Below, piece by piece: positions 1-8,904 of a stretch of 64,000 bases of DNA (position 1 is the first letter of the stretch; every line of letters starts with the position of its first letter). Made by a program: the position numbers and the translations under genes. The stretch comes from Candidatus Gastranaerophilales bacterium (lineage in GTDB: Bacteria; Cyanobacteriota; Vampirovibrionia; Gastranaerophilales; Gastranaerophilaceae). The notes beneath the pieces are model-generated. The model was given only the letters and a program-made list of their open reading frames with translations. It did not search any database and was not told the origin of the DNA. The stretch is from NCBI GenBank assembly GCA_944323955.1, contig CALUUK010000010.1:1-64000 (forward strand), read 5' to 3'.

Positions 1-43
1 TGCCAACAATTTTGAGAAAAATTAGCGTGTTAGTTTACCAAAA

Positions 44-94
44 AAATCAAACCATCTGTAAATTGAAATCAAACCATGTGTTCTTTTACAGATG
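44..94. repeat. Direct and inverted repeats upstream of giant gene
   Basis: The 12-mer AAATCAAACCAT occurs at 44-55 and again at 66-77, 22 bases apart, about two helical turns. Overlapping it, CATCTGTAAA (53-62) and TTTACAGATG (85-94) form a 10-bp inverted repeat with a 22-base loop. No T-run follows, so it is not a typical terminator. It could be a regulatory site for the gene starting at 245 or a leftover of an upstream unit. The rest of 1-244 is AT-rich with no other supported feature. Confidence 0.35.
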
Positions 95-244
95 TATTTA
101 TAAGCAAACATTTAATTTTAATGATACCTTAATTTAAATACTCTCTATTCTGTAATATTAATGTTTGTAAAAAAATATTGAGAAATTAATTTGGTTTAAA
201 AAATAAGGGAACTATAAATATAAGTGTTCTATGTGGAGAAATTA

Positions 245-3200
245 GTGGATTCTATCAATTTTAATTTCGATATAAAGACAAAACATTTAAATTCGGATAA
301 TATAAAAGATATTAAACAGAAACAGGATATTTCAAATAATAACAATATCCAACCTGAGTATGCAAAAGTAGACCCAAACCTATTACCAATTTATAAAAAT
401 GTCTCATTTAAAGGACAAAAAGTAGAAGTTGTAAAACCAGAATTTAGAAGTATATACCTAAATTCTTTTAAGCAATTTAACGATGCAAAAAAATGGAATT
501 ATTTCATAGATACACTTTGCAAAGATTATAAAGAAGAAGAAATAGTTGAAATTTTAGATGCCGTAAAAAATCAAAGCGATAAAGATAAAAATGCTTGCAA
601 TACATTTTTATTATTAATAAATATAGGTCAGAAAGATAAATTAACATACAATAGCGACCCAAACGCCAAAGGCTCTATTATAATTTTGGAAAGAGAACTA
701 ACTCCACTTGAAGCAAAAGAATTAATAGTAAATGGATTTACAAAAAATTCTGATATTCAGAAATATATAGAATTAAGCAAAGCCGGATATTCATTAGAAG
801 AAGCTATTAATGTTATTAAATATGGCGTAAAAAATGATGATATTGATAAGTTTAGAGAATTATCATCTCTTGAATTTGTAAAAGATGATGGTTCAAAACG
901 CCAAATTACACCTGAAGAAGCTATTGTTTGTATAGCATTTTCATTTGATGAACAATCACAAATTGAAAATTTTATAAGAAATATTGATTTTCAATCTTCT
1001 TCGCATTCTTTAAGTTTGTATGAAGCTGCTTTATGTACTGCTAAAAATTTTGACAAATCACAAATTAATGAGTATTTTGATTTACAATCAAAGAATTTCC
1101 CAATATCAGCACAAGAAGCAATACTTTGCCTTGATTCAAAAATGAACGAAGACAACATAAGAAGATATTGTTCTTTAAGAGATAAACATATTCAGTTAGA
1201 AGGTGTAAGAACTAGGAATAAAAGTGAGAAATTTAACACTAATAATATTATAGGTTATATTAATAGCGGAAAAACAGATGAAGAAATTGGAAAAGAATTC
1301 CGCTTATATGCATTGTTAGAAAATGGGCTTTCAAATGATGATGCTTTGCTTATTTCTGAATATGAAGATTTAACCAATTTATTAGTTAGTGAAAATTCAG
1401 AATATTCAGTAGAACAAATTGTAAAATGCGCAAAACTTGGTTTGACATCTAAATCACAAATTGAGCAGATTGCTGAACTTATCAACGAAGGGAAAAAACC
1501 ATCAATTGCAGTTGTAATTGTGAAATACGGAATGAAAGATATTGAGTCAAATCCTAAATTTCAGGAATTGCTAGCTCAAGGACTTTCTACATATCAAGCT
1601 GCTGATTTGACATGTGATGCGGATATGTATTCAAGATTTGAAAAAATAAAAAATTCATCTGTTTCATGGAGAAAAGAAGAAATTGCATTAATGGGCAAGA
1701 TGGGATATGACAAATTTGAACAACTTGAAAAACACTATCAAATATGTTCTGTAAGACACAAAGATATGCTTTTTAGAGAATTTTTATTATCAAATGATAG
1801 AGAAATTCCATTCTTGGTTAAATATAAGTATTTAGATGAAGTTTTTAAGAAAAATGATCAATATGACTTTAGTGATTATTCATCTAATGAGGTATTTGAA
1901 ATTTCAAAAAATAATTTTTCTCCGGAGCAAATTAAATTATTTAGAGAAATAAAGGCAAGTATTAAAGATACATCTGTTGTTGATGAAGTAGCTGCGGCAC
2001 TAGTCAATTATGAATATTTAGATGATGTATTTAAAATTGATGACAAATATGATTTTAATGGTTTCAACAAGAAGAAACTTTTAGCTATTGCTAAAAATAA
2101 TTTGACAATTGAAGAACTAGCAAAATTCTCACATATTACACAAAATAATCCTAAATTAGATGTTGGCATAGTTGCAAGTCTCATTAAAAATCCAGATTTT
2201 TCCGAAGAAAATTTAATTCAAAATTACAACAATTTTATCCGTGAAAAACGTGAAAAATATATGCAAGAACTAGTTTCTCGTAAAGAAATAGAAAAAGATG
2301 GAAATTATCATTACATCGAAAAATTAGAATATAGTGAAAAAGAAATATATGCAGAATATACACAAGAACAAAAAGATTCTTTTAATAAATTAATTCAGCA
2401 AGGAATAAATGCTAAAGATGCTATCTATATTGCAGGAAATACTTCTTTAATAAAAATGTTAGAAGAAGAACGAAAAATAACTGCAACTGAAGCATATGAT
2501 ATAGTAAAAAATTCAAATTTAGATTCTTTAGATTTTAATTCATCTGAACAATCACAAGCAGATAGAAATCTAATCATTTTATTAAAACAAGGTATATCAA
2601 TTATTGATGCAATAGAACTTTATAAATTTCCCCAATTGGTTGAATTATTAGATAAAACAGACTCCAAAGAAAAAAGAGGTTTTTCTGTTTCAGATATCAA
2701 AATTTTGGCAAAAAATAAAATAACAACAAAAGAAAAAATTGAAGCTGTTCAAGAAAGAATGCTTAACAACGAATCGGTAAATCTAGCTTCAAACAAGGTT
2801 AATTTTGCATTTGAAAATCCAAAAGCATTAGAAAGATACGAAAATATTTTAGAAAGAACTAATCTACATGTCGATACTTTAGCAAGAATTGCTGCTGATG
2901 AAAAAACTTATAATAGATTTATTTTATTCCTACAAACAAAAGTACCTTGCAGTTATAAATATGTTTCAAGTATGTCTAAATCTGGTTCTTTAGATGTGGA
3001 TGATTACGAAACTTATGGAAAGCAAGCATTAGGCATACAGGAAATTGTTAATGCTGGTTTATCTAGTCCATTTATCCAGATATCTACCTCGCTCCTTAAA
3101 GTATTTAATAAGTATGGCAATTATAATGCCCAAGCAATTAATGATATACAGAGAAAAATATCAAAAAATCCTCAACTAAAAAGTAGAATGAACTCTATAT

Positions 3201-5110
3201 ATCATTCCTTATGTTCTAAAAAGGATAGAAAAGCAAATATGAAAGATACACTTGTATTAGCAATGGTTCTTACTGGCTATCCCAATATTATAAGTGTCTT
3301 TTCAAAAGGTGGAAAATATAATTTTGCAAAGTTTTCTGATAAAGAGCTTTTTGCAATAGCATATTCAAATTTAAATAAAGATGAAGTACAAAAATACAAA
3401 AAGATTAAGTCTAAAATAGCTAATTTTGATGATAATTGGATAGAACGTACAGTAACCCTTTCAAAATATAAATATTTGAATGAAGTATTTTTTAATAATG
3501 ATGAAATTTCTTTTGAAACATTCGATAACGAAGCAATCAAAGCAATGGTACGTGAAAATTTAACACAAGAACAGGTTAATAAGTTTTATAATTTATTAAA
3601 AACTTGTCCCAGTGTTAATAGATATACAGCCGCTATTGTCGCAAAATCGGAAAAATTTGATGAATTATTTACATCTCATAATGGTCTTTCTTTGGGTGAT
3701 TTTTTAGATAGTTCATTTGAGACAATAATAAACTTTAATAATGAACAAATGGAGAAATTTTATTCATTAATAAGCAAAGGTATCGATCCAAATGATGCTG
3801 TACTCATTGCAGTGGATAAACGTTATATTGAAATGGTTGGTAAATCATATAGACCATTATCTCCAAAAGAAGCTGCAATTTATGCTACAGAATCAGAATA
3901 CTCTTTCTTAGATCCAACGCATTCTAATTTGTTAGATGAAGATGTATTGTGGTGTTTAAATACTGGTGAACCAAAGACAGTATTTGAAATTTTCGAAAAG
4001 GTTCTACAAAAAACAGATTTTAGTGATGCAAAGAAATTATCTGCCAGCTCAATCTCATTGGATAATATGCCAAACTGTTCTTTTAATGAAAATGGCATTT
4101 TCAAATATGAAGATGGTGATAAATCATTCGAGGTAAAATTAAAAACTTTAAAAATAGATTCTAAAACAGTTTTATTAATAGAAAAAGACGATGGTGAAAA
4201 ATATATAGCATATGACGGCGCTATCGTTCCATATAGAACTATTGAAACATTGGACAAAGAAAAACAAACAGCTCTTTCTAATTCACTATTACCTCATGTT
4301 AATATTCCAAATTGTGATAATAGTGCGCTTCCTACGGCAGCCAAACATTTTGTGCTTGATATATTAGAAAAGGAAAATGGTAGCTGTATTATTTCACAAG
4401 GAATTCCAGAAATAAAAAATGGAAAATCCTTTATTGGAAAAAGTTTAGATACAGAAGAAACAAAAGAAAAATATAGGGATATTTTTAAAGAATTAAAACT
4501 GATTAATGATTCAGATGAACTTAGATTTGAAGATATACTTAGAATCATGCCAAAAGATGCTATGTTAAATATCAGACCTTATGCTACCAGTAAATGTTCG
4601 TCTGACATTCTTTATTCGATTTCTGCAGAATGGTATGATAAAGAAGATGTTTTGTGGGAAATGCGTATTCATAGTGAAGATTTAAACCATATAGGAGACA
4701 ATAGTAAACCTTGGATATTTAGGCTTGGTTACAGTGACAAGAACAATCCAAATGATGCAAATGCTAAATCTTATTATTATGATAAAGCAGATGAATATTG
4801 TGTTGGTACTTATCGCGAACCTTATACTCATATTAAACTTAAAACTCCAGAAAAATTAAAAGATAAGTTAATTTCAAATCCGATATTTCAAAAAAATATG
4901 CGTGATATTAGTATATCGTTAAACGACAAGAATAACTTGGAAGATGTTGCAAATTATTTGAATGTACACGAAGAATCGCTAAGTGCAAAAAAAGCTAGAA
5001 TTCTGCAAATGTGCGAAACAGATATTACCGCTTATTATAAATACAGAGATATAATAGATTCAATATTAAAAGAACAAGGTTTACCATCACTAAACTTTTG
5101 TCATACCTAG
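245..5110 (+). CDS. Giant helical-repeat protein with FKG leader
   Basis: I do not recognise a named family. GTG at 245 is chosen because GGAG lies 6 bases before it; an in-frame GTG at 224 is possible. The product is 1,621 aa. A disordered, Asn/Lys-rich leader ends in SFKG (residues 54-57). The body is almost all helical, with two kinds of degenerate repeat. One has the pattern (D/N)xYDFxxF...AIxxNL (four clear copies near 1840, 2030, 3300 and 3490). The other is a G(I/L)SxxDA motif with at least six copies, for example near 1340, 1590, 2400, 2590 and 3780. The last 300 residues are mixed alpha/beta with W1471, an RIH motif (H1476) and a later THIKL. This faintly recalls polymorphic toxin C-terminal domains, which is inference only. 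No signal peptide or membrane segment is seen. It stands alone and could be a large effector or scaffold. Confidence 0.75.
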   Translation: MDSINFNFDIKTKHLNSDNIKDIKQKQDISNNNNIQPEYAKVDPNLLPIYKNVSFKGQKVEVVKPEFRSIYLNSFKQFNDAKKWNYFIDTLCKDYKEEEIVEILDAVKNQSDKDKNACNTFLLLINIGQKDKLTYNSDPNAKGSIIILERELTPLEAKELIVNGFTKNSDIQKYIELSKAGYSLEEAINVIKYGVKNDDIDKFRELSSLEFVKDDGSKRQITPEEAIVCIAFSFDEQSQIENFIRNIDFQSSSHSLSLYEAALCTAKNFDKSQINEYFDLQSKNFPISAQEAILCLDSKMNEDNIRRYCSLRDKHIQLEGVRTRNKSEKFNTNNIIGYINSGKTDEEIGKEFRLYALLENGLSNDDALLISEYEDLTNLLVSENSEYSVEQIVKCAKLGLTSKSQIEQIAELINEGKKPSIAVVIVKYGMKDIESNPKFQELLAQGLSTYQAADLTCDADMYSRFEKIKNSSVSWRKEEIALMGKMGYDKFEQLEKHYQICSVRHKDMLFREFLLSNDREIPFLVKYKYLDEVFKKNDQYDFSDYSSNEVFEISKNNFSPEQIKLFREIKASIKDTSVVDEVAAALVNYEYLDDVFKIDDKYDFNGFNKKKLLAIAKNNLTIEELAKFSHITQNNPKLDVGIVASLIKNPDFSEENLIQNYNNFIREKREKYMQELVSRKEIEKDGNYHYIEKLEYSEKEIYAEYTQEQKDSFNKLIQQGINAKDAIYIAGNTSLIKMLEEERKITATEAYDIVKNSNLDSLDFNSSEQSQADRNLIILLKQGISIIDAIELYKFPQLVELLDKTDSKEKRGFSVSDIKILAKNKITTKEKIEAVQERMLNNESVNLASNKVNFAFENPKALERYENILERTNLHVDTLARIAADEKTYNRFILFLQTKVPCSYKYVSSMSKSGSLDVDDYETYGKQALGIQEIVNAGLSSPFIQISTSLLKVFNKYGNYNAQAINDIQRKISKNPQLKSRMNSIYHSLCSKKDRKANMKDTLVLAMVLTGYPNIISVFSKGGKYNFAKFSDKELFAIAYSNLNKDEVQKYKKIKSKIANFDDNWIERTVTLSKYKYLNEVFFNNDEISFETFDNEAIKAMVRENLTQEQVNKFYNLLKTCPSVNRYTAAIVAKSEKFDELFTSHNGLSLGDFLDSSFETIINFNNEQMEKFYSLISKGIDPNDAVLIAVDKRYIEMVGKSYRPLSPKEAAIYATESEYSFLDPTHSNLLDEDVLWCLNTGEPKTVFEIFEKVLQKTDFSDAKKLSASSISLDNMPNCSFNENGIFKYEDGDKSFEVKLKTLKIDSKTVLLIEKDDGEKYIAYDGAIVPYRTIETLDKEKQTALSNSLLPHVNIPNCDNSALPTAAKHFVLDILEKENGSCIISQGIPEIKNGKSFIGKSLDTEETKEKYRDIFKELKLINDSDELRFEDILRIMPKDAMLNIRPYATSKCSSDILYSISAEWYDKEDVLWEMRIHSEDLNHIGDNSKPWIFRLGYSDKNNPNDANAKSYYYDKADEYCVGTYREPYTHIKLKTPEKLKDKLISNPIFQKNMRDISISLNDKNNLEDVANYLNVHEESLSAKKARILQMCETDITAYYKYRDIIDSILKEQGLPSLNFCHT

Positions 5111-5292
5111 TTTTTCACAATAAATATTGTAAAAATATTCCTTAAAAGCCAAAAAAGTAATATACTGTGATTATATAGTTTTTTTGGAGTAATTGTATTT
5201 AACAACCTGTTTGATTTTTAGCAGTTAGTATGATTTTTTTAGTTGGGGAAATTTCCCTAAAAATTACGGAGAATTTTCCCCAATAATTTTGA

Positions 5293-5394
5293 TACGAAAC
5301 AGACATAAACCCCGGAAGTATTTCTATCGGCACACTTCACCGTTGGCTTCGGGCTTATGAAGATTGTGAGGATTTAATGGGCAAATTGGCATAG
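5293..5394 (+). pseudogene. HTH-like C-terminal gene fragment
   Basis: Frame 5293-5394 is open for 33 codons after a stop and ends in TAG. The peptide contains SISIGTLHRWLRAYED followed by LMGKLA. It resembles the recognition-helix part of a transposase- or regulator-type HTH domain (S-x-GTLxRWLxxY). There is no start codon or ribosome site, so it is probably the tail of a decayed gene. It could also be chance; coding character is judged only from composition, which is richer in G and C than the surrounding spacer. Confidence 0.3.
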
Positions 5395-5660
5395 AAAAAG
5401 GTTCATCAAATATATTATTATAAATTACACAATTACACTTAACCTACAAGCTAAAAAACATTTATAGATTGATTTTTAATCTAACATTAAAAATTCATAT
5501 ATTAAGTCTATAAGTTGACTAATTTCTCTAAAATTTTTGATATTGAGAAAAAGGTATTGTTCCCATAACCCAACATACCAACTTGCACGGATAAAACGAT
5601 TATTAGACTCTTGAAGTAAATAAAATCCGATTTGATTATTTTAAGATTGCTTTAACAATA

Positions 5661-5690
5661 AAAACGGATTATATAAATCCGTTTTTATTT
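5661..5690 (-). terminator. Rho-independent terminator of reductase operon
   Basis: Perfect 10-bp stem AAAACGGATT / AATCCGTTTT with a 5-base loop. Read on the minus strand it is followed by a T-run, just downstream of the aldo/keto reductase that ends at 5717. Confidence 0.8.
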
Positions 5691-5716
5691 AATAAATAAT
5701 TTCCTCTTTTGAATAT

Positions 5717-6553
5717 TTAATAGTTTATAATACTCTGCACAAATTCAGGATCATAGTGGTTTACAAAGATACTTTCGCCTTTGTCCAGATTCCTCAACGT
5801 TTCCATATCATCTTTGGAAAGTTCAAAGTCAAAAATTTCAATATTTTCTTTCATTCTTTCTTTGTGCGTAGATTTTGGAATAACAATGACATTCTCCTGA
5901 GTTAAAAATCTCAGTGCAACCTGTGCAGTTGTTTTATTATATTTTTGACCTATCGATTTTAAAACTTCGTTATTAAAGAAATTATTTTCGCCTCTTGCCA
6001 TAGGAGACCAAGACATAAGCTGCGTATTGTATTTATGCATATATTTGCGTAAAGTTTTTTCCTGTTGGAATATGTGTGTTTCCATCTGGTTAACCATCGG
6101 TTTTATTTCAACAAAATTACATAAATCAACAAATCTGTCAGGAAAAAAGTTACTGACGCCGATAGCTCTTGTTTTACCTTCTTTATAGGCTTTTTCCATT
6201 GCTCTGTATGTTCCGTAATAATCTCCAAACGGCTGATGTATTAAAAGTAAATCTATATAATCCGTTTGTAATTTTTTAAGAGATTCTTCAATGGATTTTG
6301 CGGCTTTTTCTTCACCCGAATTTGTTATCCAGACTTTTGTAACAAGAAAAAATTCATCTCTTTTTATCCCTGATTTTTTTATGGCGGCTCCGACACCTTC
6401 TTCATTATAGTATGCCTGTGCCGTATCAATCAGTCGATAACCTGCATTAATAGCATCAGCAACGCATCTTTCGCATTCTTTAGGGTCAACAAGAAAAACT
6501 CCGTAGCCTTCTATTGGCATTTCGACATTGTTATTTAATTTTACTGTCTGCAT
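5717..6553 (-). CDS. Aldo/keto reductase (AKR5-like)
   Basis: Cytosolic NAD(P)H-dependent aldo/keto reductase of 278 aa, the usual length for the 2,5-diketo-gluconate reductase/YvgN branch. Family landmarks are visible: the N-terminal MPIEGYGVF strand, RLIDTAQAYYNEEGVG with the catalytic Asp and Tyr, the Lys in FFLVTKVW, and the His in LLLIHQPFGDYYG. The C-terminal IPKSTHKERMKEN is the coenzyme phosphate-binding signature. AAAGGAG precedes the ATG at good spacing. It lies 3 bases after a second reductase gene and after a TetR gene, so the three form an operon probably derepressed by a reactive carbonyl or similar signal. The actual substrate cannot be read from the sequence. Confidence 0.92.
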   Translation of the reverse strand: MQTVKLNNNVEMPIEGYGVFLVDPKECERCVADAINAGYRLIDTAQAYYNEEGVGAAIKKSGIKRDEFFLVTKVWITNSGEEKAAKSIEESLKKLQTDYIDLLLIHQPFGDYYGTYRAMEKAYKEGKTRAIGVSNFFPDRFVDLCNFVEIKPMVNQMETHIFQQEKTLRKYMHKYNTQLMSWSPMARGENNFFNNEVLKSIGQKYNKTTAQVALRFLTQENVIVIPKSTHKERMKENIEIFDFELSKDDMETLRNLDKGESIFVNHYDPEFVQSIINY

Positions 6554-6556
6554 ATT

Positions 6557-7564
6557 TTATTCTCCTTTATAATCTATTGCCTTAACCGTTCCGAGTTTGT
6601 GAATATCTTCATCCGTCCGGTTGCCGTAGATTGTGATTTTATTTAATTCTTTTTCTATGTTATTAAATTCTTCATCAGTAAGTTCAATATCAGCAGCACC
6701 AAGGTTTTCTACCACTCTTTCATCTTTTCTCATGCCCGGAATCGGTACAACATGAGAATACTTATGAAGCATCCACGCTAAAGAAATTTGAGCCGGTGTA
6801 ATACCTTTTTTATTTGCAACCTCATTAAGCAAATCTAAAAGCGGCTGATTTTTCTCAACATTTTCAGGTGCAAACCTGGTTATTACTCGTCTTACATCAT
6901 CACCTTTGTATTGATTATTTTTATTATATTTACCTGATAAAAAACCGCTTGCCATAGGCGAAAATGCAACAAATCCGATATTTAATTCTTGGCAGAGAGG
7001 AATGACATCTTTTTCAAACATCCGCTCCATCATAGAGTACTCGCTTTGAATTGCTGTTAAAGGAGTTACTGCGTGGGCTTTTTTTATTTGTTCAACCGTT
7101 GACTGCGATTGCCCCCATGCACGGATTTTACCTTCTTTAATAAGTTCGCCCATCCACTGTGCGACTTCTTCGACATTAGAATCTAAAGGCACTCTGTGTT
7201 CGTAATAAATATCAATATAGTCTGTCTGCAATCTTTTTAAAGAATCGTTCAAAGCATTCGTAATACCTTTTTTGCTTAATTTGCCCTCAGGAATTTCCTG
7301 CCCGGGCTGGAATACAGGTACAAATTTTGTTGTAAGTATAATTTTATCTCTGAATGGTTTAACTGCTTTACCTACAAGTATTTCATTTGTAAAAGGACCA
7401 TAGGCTTCCGCCGTATCAAAAAGAGTACATCCGAGGTCAAAGGCTTTGTGCATAAGCCTTATAGATTCTTCCTCTGTCGGGATTGCACCGTATCCGTGAG
7501 AAAACCCCATACAACCCATACCTACGGCCGAAACTTCAATATCTCTAAGTTTTCTGCATTTCAT
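6557..7564 (-). CDS. Aldo/keto reductase (YakC/AKR13-like)
   Basis: Second aldo/keto reductase of the operon, 335 aa, of the longer YakC/AKR13 type. Visible signatures are VSAVGMGCMGFSHGYG at the N-terminus, LFDTAEAYGPFTNE (catalytic Asp and Tyr), ILTTKF (Lys), IDIYYEHR (His), and a C-terminal VPIPGMRKDERVVENL NADP site. It is only distantly related to the reductase next to it, so the two probably cover different carbonyl substrates rather than being a recent duplication. AAAGGAG lies before the ATG. The gene begins 2 bases after the tetR stop, implying co-transcription and likely translational coupling. Confidence 0.92.
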   Translation of the reverse strand: MKCRKLRDIEVSAVGMGCMGFSHGYGAIPTEEESIRLMHKAFDLGCTLFDTAEAYGPFTNEILVGKAVKPFRDKIILTTKFVPVFQPGQEIPEGKLSKKGITNALNDSLKRLQTDYIDIYYEHRVPLDSNVEEVAQWMGELIKEGKIRAWGQSQSTVEQIKKAHAVTPLTAIQSEYSMMERMFEKDVIPLCQELNIGFVAFSPMASGFLSGKYNKNNQYKGDDVRRVITRFAPENVEKNQPLLDLLNEVANKKGITPAQISLAWMLHKYSHVVPIPGMRKDERVVENLGAADIELTDEEFNNIEKELNKITIYGNRTDEDIHKLGTVKAIDYKGE

Positions 7565-7566
7565 AA

Positions 7567-8172
7567 TTAATTCTCCTTTATTTCCAAGTAAGGCTCAAAT
7601 ACAGCTTTGAGTTGAACCTCGCAAAATCTGTCTGTCCAATCTAACGGTTCAAATTTGCCGTCTGACATGCACCAGCTGAGCATCATCCCGTAAAGTTCAC
7701 TGATAATAATATGTGTTAATAAATCAATAGGAGCATCTTTTTTCAGTTCCTTTGAATTTTTTAGTATATTTTCAAGCATTTCATAATCATAGAACCATTT
7801 TCTGTTGTCTAAATTTTCGGGAACATTGTTCGGATCGATAACATTTCTTATCCATTCACGGCAGATTTGAATCCCGCAAAATTCAACCTGTTCCATAAAA
7901 CGATGAAAGTAATGCCTTAGTTTTTCAAACAACTCTGCATTTCCCATTTGTTCAAGTTCATCCGCAATTTCTCCAAACGGAGTTCTGCTGATTTCCATAA
8001 CAATATCTTCTTTTCGTTTGAAATAAACGTAAAATGTGCCTTTTGCAACTCCGGCTTTTTTTGTTATATCTTCAACGTTTATTGCATCAAAGCCCTTTTC
8101 TTTAATAAGTTCCAAGCCTGCCGATACAAGTTTTCTTTTTGTTTCAACGGCTGATTTTTGTCTTTTATTCAT
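7567..8172 (-). CDS. TetR-family regulator of the reductase operon
   Basis: TetR-type repressor of 201 aa. The N-terminal HTH is clear: KRKLVSAGLELIKEKGF, VEDITKKAGVAKGTFYVYFKRKEDI (residues about 12-60). The C-terminal ligand domain is all helical and has no signature pointing to a ligand. AAGGAG lies before the ATG at 8172. It is the first gene of the operon with two aldo/keto reductases, and a perfect 29-bp palindrome lies 38 bases upstream. Autorepression of the operon is therefore the simplest reading. Confidence 0.93.
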   Translation of the reverse strand: MNKRQKSAVETKRKLVSAGLELIKEKGFDAINVEDITKKAGVAKGTFYVYFKRKEDIVMEISRTPFGEIADELEQMGNAELFEKLRHYFHRFMEQVEFCGIQICREWIRNVIDPNNVPENLDNRKWFYDYEMLENILKNSKELKKDAPIDLLTHIIISELYGMMLSWCMSDGKFEPLDWTDRFCEVQLKAVFEPYLEIKEN

Positions 8173-8209
8173 GAAATACTCCTTATTATAAAAAAATCAT
8201 AACAAATTA

Positions 8210-8238
8210 ATGACCATAAGTCAATGACTTATGGTCAT
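8210..8238. promoter_or_regulatory. 29-bp palindromic TetR operator
   Basis: Perfect palindrome: arm ATGACCATAAGTCA, one central base, then the exact reverse complement. It lies between the TetR start (8172) and the terminator of the neighbouring cupin gene, where the promoter should be. TetR dimers typically bind such sites, so it is the probable autoregulatory operator. Confidence 0.85.
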
Positions 8239-8280
8239 GTTTATAAACAAATTTTTCAGTTGAATATAATCCAGTGATTT

Positions 8281-8308
8281 AAAAAGACTGCATAAAAGCA
8301 GTCTTTTT
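8281..8308 (-). terminator. Terminator of cupin gene
   Basis: Stem AAAGACTGC (8283-8291), loop ATAAAA, stem GCAGTCTTT (8298-8306), with an A-run on the left that is a T-run on the minus strand. It begins right at the cupin stop codon. Confidence 0.8.
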
Positions 8309-8676
8309 TATATTTTTATCAAAAGAAATACGGAATCTTTTAATGCTTTAACCGAATGCATTATATTCTTTTCAAATAAAAACAATTGTTCTTTTTTTAT
8401 TTTATACTTTTTACCCTCTTCATCAATTTCATCGGGCATATTACATTCGCATTTTTCACATGTACAATTATCTTCGGGATTAAAAATTAATTCTATTTCT
8501 CCTTCGATAACATATACACAAACATTTGTATGTGCCGTATGCGGTTCTATGACCTCATGTTTTTTTAATGAAATAATTTTTAAATGCGAGCCGTTATTCT
8601 CCATCAAATCAATAATTTCACGGTCATTTTCTTTTGTATTTATTAATTCATCTATTTCAACAGCTTTATAAAGCAT
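8308..8676 (-). CDS. Small cupin with Cys cluster
   Basis: Single-domain cupin of 122 aa. The first cupin motif is visible as PHTAHTNVCVYVIEGEIEL (His46, His49) and the second as LFEKNIMHSVKAL (His107). Between them sits an unusual insertion with four cysteines in eight residues (Cys71, 73, 76 and 78) inside an acidic loop. This could bind zinc, iron or another soft metal in addition to the usual cupin metal site. GAAAGGAG precedes the ATG. It is a monocistronic gene with its own terminator. Function is unknown; a metal- or redox-linked sensor or a small-molecule binding protein is possible. Confidence 0.8.
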   Translation of the reverse strand: MLYKAVEIDELINTKENDREIIDLMENNGSHLKIISLKKHEVIEPHTAHTNVCVYVIEGEIELIFNPEDNCTCEKCECNMPDEIDEEGKKYKIKKEQLFLFEKNIMHSVKALKDSVFLLIKI

Positions 8677-8904
8677 AATATTCTCCTTTCAGTTAACATA
8701 ATTGTACAGGAGATATAAAAAAGAATTATCACCAAAGCAGTTAATTCAAAATGATATTCAAACGGAAAGATGACTTTATTATAAAAAAATAATAATGTTA
8801 TTCTCATTAAAGATGCAGGAACAATTTTTTCTTTTTTTCTTGCATATTTACATGACCAACATCTATTTTATAACCTTTATAATAATCGAAAAATCAAGTA
8901 CGGA

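Larger units (their letters stand above)
5111..5716. other. Gene-poor stretch, possible relic of a mobile element
   Basis: About 600 bases without an intact gene. A weak hairpin (ACAAT/ATTGT) follows the giant gene near 5117-5134. An inverted repeat (TTGGGGAAA at 5243-5251, TTTCCCCAA at 5275-5283) sits just before a short HTH-like coding remnant (5293-5394). From 5395 to 5655 I see only AT-rich DNA. A terminator at 5661-5690 closes the reductase operon. The remnant plus the inverted repeat could mark a decayed insertion, but no transposase is recognisable. Confidence 0.4.
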
